From positions 1,240,001 to 1,304,000 of the forward strand of contig MBPM02000001.1 in the NCBI GenBank assembly GCA_001695595.3: DNA of 64,000 nt, given 5' to 3'. The stretch comes from Plasmopara viticola (taxonomy: Eukaryota; Oomycota; Peronosporomycetes; Peronosporales; Peronosporaceae). The number at the start of each line of letters is the position of its first letter. Positions within the stretch are counted from its first letter, which is position 1. Under the pieces are notes generated by a model that did not search any database, had not been told where the DNA came from, and was given only the letters and a program-made list of their open reading frames with translations. Below, one piece after another: positions 57,402 to 64,000 of the stretch. Position numbers and translations under genes: made by a program.

Positions 57402-58553
57402 ATGTCTGCCGAAGCTAAGGCCAAGGAGTTCGAAGCGCAAGGAGAGAAGGCGCTCAAGAAGACATCTTTCTTTTCTTTTGGATCGAAATCGCAGCGCAAC
57501 GATGATGCCTGTGATTTATTCGTGAAGGCTGGCAACCAGTATAAAATTGCCAAGAATTGTGCGTCCATTAGCCTCTATTCTGTTCTTTTGACTAAGCCCA
57601 TTGACGAAGGCACTGTTGCTACAATGCAGGGCAGAAAGCGGCCGAGGCATTTGAAAAGTGTGCGCGCTGCCAGGTACGTTGTGATTATACTCCTTCAGAC
57701 CGGTGAACTTTGTATGACTAGCTTGTTCGTGCAGGCTCGCATGAATGAGAACTCGCGCGCTGCCCAGTTCTACCAGCAGGCGGCGGAAGCGCTCGCGAAG
57801 GTGAATCCTATGGGCAAGTACAGAGGAGAAGATGGACACGTTGAATGTGATGGAGGCTGATGTGTGACGTTTGATGTCTTTTCAGATGCGATGGTGCACT
57901 ATAAGACGGCCATCTCGATGCTGTGCGATGCTGGCCGCTTCTCCAACGCTGCTAAGCTACAAAAGCAGATTGGTGAAATTTACGAGCAGCAGGAAAACAA
58001 GGAGGATGCTTTGGAGGCTTATAGCAAGGCTGCCGATTACTTTTCGGGAGAGAACCAAGCGTCCTCGGCTAACACTATGATGCTCAAGGTTGCGCAATTT
58101 TCGGCAGAGCTGGGAAAGTAAGTGATGAGTATTCAATTTGCAAAGTTTAGAATTTGATTGCTGACACGATCTACTGTGTCAAGATATGACGCGGCACTTG
58201 AGATTTATGAAAGCATCGCAAAGTCTTCAATGGAGTCAAATCTGCTCAAATTTAACGCGAAGAATCATCTGCTGAACGCCGGTATTTGCGCGCTGGCAAC
58301 GAAAGACATGGTGCTTGTGCAAATGAAATGGGAGGAGTTTCAGGAAATTGATTACACTTTTGCAGACAGCCGGGAAGGCAAATTCCTGCAAGCTATGAAT
58401 CAAAGTTACGAGGCATTTAATGCCGATGCTTTTGCAGACGCCGTGTACCAGTACGACAGGATCTCCAAGGTCGAGCCTTGGAAGGTTACACTGCTGTTGC
58501 GTATCAAAGAGGGCATCGTGGGGGAGGTGGATGTCACCCAGGACTTGACTTAA
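57402..58553 (+). CDS. alpha-SNAP (5 exons)
   Basis: Exons: 57402-57558, 57630-57673, 57735-57813, 57886-58117, 58184-58553; 293 residues (human alpha-SNAP 295). The product has the N-terminal SNAP helix with FFSFGSKSQRNDDACDLF, TPR-like helices (AGNQYKIAKNWQKAAEAFEKCA, DALEAYSKAADYFSGE, AALEIYESIAKSSM) and the C-terminal LLRIKEGI ... DL. The penultimate-region Leu needed to stimulate NSF in animals appears kept. It is the adaptor that brings NSF to SNARE complexes for disassembly on cytosolic membrane faces. Three introns are GT-AG; intron 3 (57814-57885) is best read as GC-AG (CCTATGG|GCAAGT), the only choice that keeps frame and family fit. The gene converges on the phosphatase-like gene. 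Confidence 0.93.
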
Positions 58554-58668
58554 GCACTCGACAACACATAACGACTTTTGTTGTTGTAGAATTTGTCATC
58601 CCTTTGCATATGGAGGCTGTTAGGTTATTTGATAATACAGACAAGGGCGTGCAATCAACATTTGCGAC

Positions 58669-58974
58669 TTAATCGTCGTCATCGTCGCCAATGATACTCT
58701 TCTTCTCTGAAAACTTTACTGACGAAGACACAAGCGGGCCCTGCAGGTAGAAAAAATACTTTTGGTACGCCAAAACCGAAGCTTCTACTGTTTCTGTCGG
58801 TGCCTCTTCGATTGTGACATTTTTGTTGTCAATCTCAATCTCACACTTGTTCACCTCAAGTGTCTTCTCCCTCGACTGCTCTTTCAAGCTTTTTAAAGGT
58901 CGTCCAGGGAAAAACTCGCCCTTGGATAATGCTACCCGTTCCTCTTCCTTTATTAAAAAGGCACCCACAATGAC
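58669..58974 (-). CDS. acidic-tail open frame downstream of the OCA-like gene
   Basis: An open frame of 101 residues without ATG, ending VKFSEKKSIIGDDDDD and containing YQKYFFYLQGPLVSSS. An AG at 58974/58975 (TAACGCTAAG) could be a splice acceptor. The only nearby donor of the upstream phosphatase-like gene (ATG|GTACGA) leaves the wrong phase by one base. It may be the true C-terminal exon of that gene, reached by a splice I have not found, or a frameshifted remnant. Confidence 0.4.
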   Translation of the reverse strand, partial: VIVGAFLIKEEERVALSKGEFFPGRPLKSLKEQSREKTLEVNKCEIEIDNKNVTIEEAPTETVEASVLAYQKYFFYLQGPLVSSSVKFSEKKSIIGDDDDD

Positions 58975-58988
58975 TTAGCGTTACACCG

Positions 58989-59774
58989 CTACACGTCTAC
59001 AATGTAATGTCGTACCATGAGTCGTTGATGAACAGTAAACCATAACGGCAGTTGGTGCGGTAAAGTGACTAAGTCGACGTCAAATAGCTCGATAAATTGT
59101 TCATTCTCGAATCGTGTCTTGACACTGCCTGCAATATTTCGATACTACTCCCACAGCTTGTCAGCTCAAAGTAACAGAAACGCTCGAATCTTCCCCTACC
59201 TTATCAATAGTTGACGTCAGACTCCAGTTTTGCAGTCGTCGTAGACAGCCGATCATAGTGCCAGCAAAGTGCACCCCAGTTCTATAACCAATCAGTACAT
59301 CAAATCGAGTTTACACCAACAGTCGTGCACCTCCCTCAATCTTTATCGTACTTGCACATAATCAAAATGGGGTGAAGTCTCTGGTCCAAAATGCACTCGA
59401 TGGCCTCTTTGGCCATGCCCTCCGAGATGCCCTTCCATTGGGACGACGCTGTGCGGTATTTCGTGCCTAGGTGGATCTACGCATAGTGAATGCTTTAAGT
59501 TGATACTTGACACGTCGCCTCTTGAGAAAATAGTACGCACTACGTTGATTTCTTTTTCGGCAAAGAAAGCGGCCAAGTCGCGCGAGAGATCGTCGTACGA
59601 GAGGTATACCACTGTGTTGAGGTGCAGCGTTGCCAAGAACGAGAACGACGACGCATCACACTTGTTTGAGCGATAAACTTGATCTTCTACGATTTCGAAA
59701 AAGAGCGGTGGATTCATGGAAGGCAACACCGTCGCCATCACAGCCGCCGTGCCGTCCGTGTTTGTGTCCGCCAT
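58989..59774 (-). CDS. PFA-DSP / OCA-family phosphatase homologue (4 exons)
   Basis: Exons (minus strand): 59774-59541, 59476-59352, 59281-59200, 59144-58989; 198 residues to a TAG. The product resembles the Siw14/Oca plant-and-fungi atypical dual-specificity phosphatases. Matching segments are NPPLFFEIVEDQVYRSNK, FLATLHLNTVVYLS, INVIHLGTKYR, AKEAIECILDQRLHPILIMC, TGVHFAGTMIGCLRRLQNW and NEQFIELFDVDLVTLP. The catalytic HCX5R signature is abnormal: Met replaces His before Cys. The GT donor falls two bases after the Cys codon, giving C-K-T-G-V without the loop or Arg. If spliced this way the protein is probably catalytically inactive. Reading through the donor gives CKYDK, then a stop. The 3' end is uncertain because of the adjacent acidic-tail frame. 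Confidence 0.75.
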
Positions 59775-60226
59775 GGTAATTGACCTTCAATGATTACTAT
59801 CCTTTCAATGTTGTTATTCCTTACTTATTCGTTTAGAATGGTACTATCTGATATGACGCTCTTAATTTCTATACTATGATTTGCACGCTATAGTTGAAGT
59901 ACTCACTACGCCATAAGGCACGCGTTGCAGGCGGTACGTCAAGGGTGGGCGTCGTTCTGTCTTGCACGATGTCCAGCACAATTCATGTCCTAATGTAATC
60001 AGAAGCTGCAAAAATAGCGTTCATTAAGTGACTCTTTAATACAATTTGATTCCTGTTCCAGTTTATCTATAATTCTGGATACGCTCTGAATTTAATCTCG
60101 GCTCTCCATTCACGTGTGATAACATATTATTGTGTGACACAAGGGAGGGGGAGAAAGTCGTTTAAAATTTCGAAAAAGGACCGCTGAAAGTTCAATCTCC
60201 AAGAAACGCAAGAGAGCAACGTCGAG
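59775..60226. promoter_or_regulatory. divergent intergenic region, OCA-like / membrane-protein gene
   Basis: 452 bp between divergent start codons, expected to hold both promoters. No gene or distinct site was recognised. Confidence 0.5.
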
Positions 60227-61531
60227 ATGGCTACCCAGATTGCTGACGCGAGTGTGACCTTCAGCAGCGGAGAGAGTGCACCAGAGCTATCCAAATTAGA
60301 CGTGACGCGTCTGGCATTAGCCCAGGAGCAGAAAAAGCGCATTGACGCCGCCGTTGCGCGTGTAACTGGGAAGAAAGAGGGCGGTAAGCGGAAGAACTTG
60401 AGCTCGCCTGATTCGAGCCATCGTAGTAAGAAGAGCAAGACAGTGGTGGATGTGGGTAATGATAAAGCAGAAAAGCAGAATTCGATTGCGCGTAGGATGG
60501 TGGATCGATTCTCGTCCATGCCTGAGCCCGAACACGAAGAAGAAGCCGAGCAAGAGACGACGCGCTCGATGTCCACACCGCAGCTTGTAGCTCCTTCTAC
60601 AATGGCTGCTTGTCCTTCTGATACCATTTCACGGTAAATGTTACGCAGTGTCAAGTAGAAAAGTAAGAGGAAATGCTGATTGAACGTGTGTGTAGTGAGG
60701 CGACGGAGAAGAGATGTGCGACTTCCAAGCTTAAGATGGCAGATAAAGAAACAGAGAAGAAGTTGAACGCTGAGATAGCCACTTGTTTAACAGATGGAGA
60801 TAAAGACGATGAGGAGAAGGAGAAGGAGGAGGAGAAGGGAGAGAAGATCGATTGGGATGGACCCACTACTAACTACCATATCAAACAGCTTGGTCTGGAC
60901 GATCAGGTGGACATATATGCTCCTTTTGTTCAGCAGCAACATGATGTGCAACGTGTGCGTGAGCGCATTAAGTACATGCCTAGTGGCGAAAGCACAAAGA
61001 TATTGAGCGACTTGGAAGCTGATTCGGACTTTGCTCAGAAGAATGTACTGAGCCAAGAAAGTGAAACATTCGACACTCTATCACCGCCCGAGGCTGAGAC
61101 GAGCGAGACTCAGGTGCTTGCTGGAACGACAGAAGAGTTGACGAAACAAGATACAGCTATCCAGACGGCTGGGGTTCAATGGACTTGGATCAAATGGGTG
61201 TTTGTTTACTTGCCACTGGTTCTCGTGGCACTTATTGTTCTTGGGTTCACGCTGCTTTTTGCGATCGACTGGTCGCAAGAGACTTTTCACTTTTGCGAAA
61301 TTGATGCTGAGAGTGCACAGGGTACGTTGAGTGCCACTGCTACGATTTTTGCATAATATGGATTGAACTGGTTACCGCTTTATTGTATGGTTGTTCGTGC
61401 TCGTGTCTGCTGTAGGTACTGATGAGATGTTTTCGTGCGCTTCCTTTGTAAAAACGCTGTCACTGGTCAAGTTTACGTTGCGGGAGACTGCATTACAGAT
61501 TGAGGAAGTTGTCCAGTCTTATATTAATTAA
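60227..61531 (+). CDS. uncharacterised single-pass membrane protein (3 exons)
   Basis: Exons: 60227-60633, 60696-61321, 61416-61531; 382 residues. The first intron (62 nt) joins what otherwise looks like two adjacent genes. TCACG|GTAAAT to GTGTAG|T keeps frame and removes an in-frame stop, though two separate genes (second ATG at 60673) remain possible. Residues 1-135 are charged with Lys/Arg clusters (KKEGGKRKN, HRSKKSK). The middle has a Glu/Lys run (about 165-185), then IDWDGPTTNYHIKQLGLDDQ and a Ser/Thr/Glu-rich stretch. One hydrophobic helix (WIKWVFVYLPLVLVALIVLG) lies near 300-322, followed by about 55 residues with two Cys. No signal peptide is visible, so the basic N-terminus is probably cytosolic or nuclear-side. 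No family is recognised. Confidence 0.72.
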
Positions 61532-61846
61532 GCTGATGCGAGAATGCTCTTGTTTTTGCCGCCATTGCCAGTTGCTGAGGGAGTCCTGGTCCTGACAAAC
61601 GTGTTGACAAGGATCTACACGATCGCATGTAGTATAATCCATACTATATGCGATCGGACATTGTACTAGTCTTCGTAGTGAGTTTATGAATTGGATAACT
61701 TAAGACAATACGACACATGTTAAGCAGATGCATATAGGACCAAAGATTGCGAATAGTATAACCATGTCATACCCATTGTTATTAAAGTAAATACATGTAG
61801 CATGTTATAGTACGTCTTATTTAACCGATACAGAACCGCCTGAATC
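61532..61846. other. 3' UTR / intergenic stretch before RanGAP
   Basis: 315 bp with the 3' UTR of the membrane-protein gene, a strong hairpin (listed separately) and the RanGAP promoter. No open frame of note. Confidence 0.5.
61620..61656. other. strong 16-bp stem hairpin with 5-nt loop
   Basis: CGATCGCATGTAGTAT (61620-61635) can pair with ATACTATATGCGATCG (61641-61656) across the loop AATCC. All 16 positions pair if one G-U wobble is allowed in RNA. It lies 89 bases after the stop of the membrane-protein gene, so it probably falls in or near that 3' UTR, where it could affect 3'-end formation or stability. It could also be a small palindromic element remnant. Confidence 0.8.
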
Positions 61847-63163
61847 ATGGCTACCACTAAGACCGTGCTGTCTTTCGAGGGCGAGCGCGAGCTGGTGACG
61901 GAAGCACGCGCCCATGAGCTTGTACAAATGTACGCTGATGCAGAGGCACAGACGCATCCGCCGGTGTTTACGCACATCACACTGCGCAACAAGAGCTACA
62001 CACTCGAGGCGGCGCGCGTGATCGCCGCCTTCTTTTCGCGTCTCGAGGCACTAGGTGCCTTTGAGAAGCTTACAAGCGTAGACTTTGCCGATATGATCGC
62101 CGGTCGTCCCGAGGAGGAAGCATTGCAAGTGCTGGCCACACTTTGCGACGCGCTGAGCGCTATCAAGACGCTGACGCGCATCGACCTGAGCGACAATGCA
62201 CTCGGTGAAAAGGGCGTTCGTGCCTGTTTTGGGCTGTTACAGAACCAGGCACAGCTGCAGCACATTTTTTTCTGCAATAACGGCATTTCAGCCGCGGCCG
62301 CAGACGTTATTGCTCACGAAGTGCTGCTGTTCCGTGGTCTGGATACGCCCACGAAGCTTGAGACATTTCATTTTTACAACAACATGAGTGGGGATGGTGG
62401 GGCCATTGCACTAGCCAAGATTTTGCCATTGTCCCCAGCGCTAAAGGACTTGCGCTTCTCCGCCACGCGCGCTCAAAGAGACGGAAGTCTGACGTTCGCG
62501 AAAGCGTTGGCCTCTCTTCGAAAGCTCGAGAAACTTGACCTCAGTGATAATACGTTTAAAGCATCTGGAGGCGAAGCGATTGCTGCAGCCGTCAAAAATA
62601 TGCCTAACTTGCGAGAGATAAATCTTCGTGACGCTGCTATTGAGGATGACGGTCTCGTGGCAATGGTCGAGGCGATAATTGAGGCTGGCGCAGCCAAAGG
62701 ACTTGCCGAGCTCGATGTTTCTGGTAATGATCTGACTGCTGAAAGCATGCAGTCATTAGACCAGCTACTTCGTATTAGTACTGCTCTGCGTGTGTTGCAG
62801 TTAGAGGAGAACGAGATTGGATCCAAGGGCGCCAAAGCCATTGCCAAAGCTCTATTGATCGGATCACCAGCGTTGGAGAGAGTTGTTGCGAATGTAAATG
62901 AAATCGGAGCCTCTGGTGCACTTGCACTCGTAAAAGCTGTCGTGGACAAGAAGCTATTTGTGAAAATTAATATGGATGGCAACCAAATCTCGGCCGATGG
63001 CGTGGCGAAAATTGAGGAGCTGTTGGAAAGTAAGGACAGAAGTTACGTACTTGGCTCACTAGACGACAATGATGAAGACGAAGAGGAGGAAGACGAAGAT
63101 TCTCTTGACCAAATGACAGCGATGCTCGACAAGGTGACGATCAAAGCAGAAGTTGAACAGTAG
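61847..63163 (+). CDS. Ran GTPase-activating protein (RanGAP)
   Basis: A 438-residue intronless protein with the Rna1/RanGAP leucine-rich-repeat arc: LTRIDLSDNALGEKGV, LQHIFFCNNGISAAAA, LEKLDLSDNTF, LREINLRDAAIEDDGL, LAELDVSGNDLT, LRVLQLEENEIGSKGA and VKINMDGNQIS. It ends in the typical acidic tail (DDNDEDEEEEDED, about residues 403-416). VDFADMIAGR places R87 at the position of the essential Arg near the Ran interface in yeast Rna1, and FFCNNG matches the conserved Asn loop. The N-terminus (1-40) is short and lacks the tryptophan-proline WPP signature of plant RanGAPs; no SUMO-target C-terminal domain like the animal protein is present. It stimulates GTP hydrolysis by Ran on the cytoplasmic side to give direction to nuclear transport. 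Confidence 0.92.
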   Translation: MATTKTVLSFEGERELVTEARAHELVQMYADAEAQTHPPVFTHITLRNKSYTLEAARVIAAFFSRLEALGAFEKLTSVDFADMIAGRPEEEALQVLATLCDALSAIKTLTRIDLSDNALGEKGVRACFGLLQNQAQLQHIFFCNNGISAAAADVIAHEVLLFRGLDTPTKLETFHFYNNMSGDGGAIALAKILPLSPALKDLRFSATRAQRDGSLTFAKALASLRKLEKLDLSDNTFKASGGEAIAAAVKNMPNLREINLRDAAIEDDGLVAMVEAIIEAGAAKGLAELDVSGNDLTAESMQSLDQLLRISTALRVLQLEENEIGSKGAKAIAKALLIGSPALERVVANVNEIGASGALALVKAVVDKKLFVKINMDGNQISADGVAKIEELLESKDRSYVLGSLDDNDEDEEEEDEDSLDQMTAMLDKVTIKAEVEQ

Positions 63164-64000
63164 AATTGAAATTGCTCAATTGTAATGTCTATATCATTAT
63201 AAATGTTCCACCAATTGTGGCAAATCTCGCCAAAATCTTTTAAACCTTTTAACCCGAAAGAAGAAAGATACGTTAAATGAAGTATAAATCAAATTGTTGG
63301 TATGGCACAGGGTACGCTCGCTGCCCATGAGCCTGGTCCAATACATCCATGTCAACGATATAGAAAGTAGTTATATTCTATAGACACATTTTTATCTTTG
63401 GGTAGCTTTAAGAACTCACTCTTCGGGGCTTAGTAACTCTGAAACCGCTAGTAGAGTCTCCAATTAAAGCTCAGATTTTTGGTCGTGACAGAACGACCTT
63501 TTGAGCTATCAATTATCTGTTTGGGGCCTTTCAAACAATTATGGGGCCGCTCATGGCAACCAAAGACCGCTTTCGTATAGCATCCTCGTTTGCTTTTTGC
63601 GAATCTATGCTACCCGTTCTTGGTGACAATTTGCTATCAACCTGTAGACCTCTATACGCAAATGGTGTTTAGAAGTATGCATCCCGCTTGAGGCAGTTTG
63701 TTACCCGCAGAGGGTAGTAGTATGCTGCCTACATGTCACTCACTTGTCTTGCGGACTTGTTTCTCGCTTTAAGAACCGTGTTTTCGCAGCTGATGGTGCT
63801 TTGATATTGACGTTGAAGTTATGCTACACACTTGTAGAATGCCGTCTTTAGCTATCAGTAAAGTTTGGCTACCCACCAAGAAACGTCTGAAAGACGTCAT
63901 CATGTCTGCCTTCGACGAAATATTAGTATCTTTGACTTTTCCGTTGTTTTATTTAGGCATCTTCATGTCTAGACTAAGCACAACAAGGATGGAGGGAGGA
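63164..64000. other. intergenic to window end
   Basis: About 840 bp of AT-rich sequence after RanGAP with no open frame, repeat family or RNA gene that I can support. Confidence 0.55.

Noticed and set aside
60127..60654. 175-codon minus-strand open frame
   Set aside because: Ser/Leu-rich antisense of a charged plus-strand exon; low-complexity composition is expected for such a shadow.
62473..62982. 169-codon minus-strand open frame
   Set aside because: Antisense shadow of the RanGAP leucine-rich repeats.
1..64000. CRISPR arrays, phage or operon-type organisation
   Set aside because: No regular repeat-spacer array; the window is eukaryotic with spliceosomal introns, and same-strand runs are just compact gene spacing.

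Overview
The window looks like nuclear DNA from an oomycete, probably a Peronosporales species (Phytophthora or a downy mildew). The reasons are short GT-AG introns of about 60-150 nt, often with a CTAAC/CTGAC branch site; tight islands of conserved eukaryotic genes separated by AT-rich deserts of 8-11 kb; and decayed Ty1/copia pieces, an LTR-like block and tRNA-derived SINE-like repeats in those deserts. No organellar, bacterial or CRISPR sequence was seen. Everything here was read by eye: exon joins were chosen by reading frame, splice dinucleotides and protein-family fit, not by transcripts.

Layout. 1-1976: 3' end of a GCN2-like eIF2alpha kinase. 1977-12.9 kb: desert with copia, SINE-like and simple repeats. 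12.9-16.0 kb: two head-to-head bimodular glutathione S-transferase genes forming a large inverted duplication. 16.47-16.91 kb: LTR-like block. 17.1-22.3 kb: compact island (eL33, an unexplained coding fragment, DHX33-type helicase, CSN7, then NSE2/MMS21 divergent from CSN7). 24.0-26.4 kb: ferric reductase/NADPH-oxidase-like membrane oxidoreductase. 26.4-34.65 kb: desert. 34.65-46.26 kb: second island (F-box/LRR, eL27, a 21-exon ArfGAP-DENN-IQ protein, two tandem F-box/SPRY genes). 46.3-57.4 kb: desert with a small two-exon gene candidate and a decayed copia element in gag-PR-IN-RT order. 57.4-63.2 kb: third island (alpha-SNAP, a PFA-DSP/OCA-like phosphatase homologue, an uncharacterised single-pass membrane protein, RanGAP).

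Function. The islands are mostly housekeeping: translation (eL33, eL27, GCN2), rRNA or RNA metabolism (DHX33), ubiquitin/SUMO control (CSN7, NSE2, three F-box proteins), membrane traffic (ArfGAP-DENN, alpha-SNAP) and nuclear transport (RanGAP). The most distinctive items are the single polypeptide carrying an Arf GTPase-activating domain, a DENN (Rab exchange-factor-like) domain and calmodulin-binding IQ repeats; the palindromic GST pair with a sharp identity step consistent with gene conversion; an OCA-type phosphatase homologue whose predicted splice removes the CX5R loop; and a strong hairpin 3' of the membrane-protein gene.
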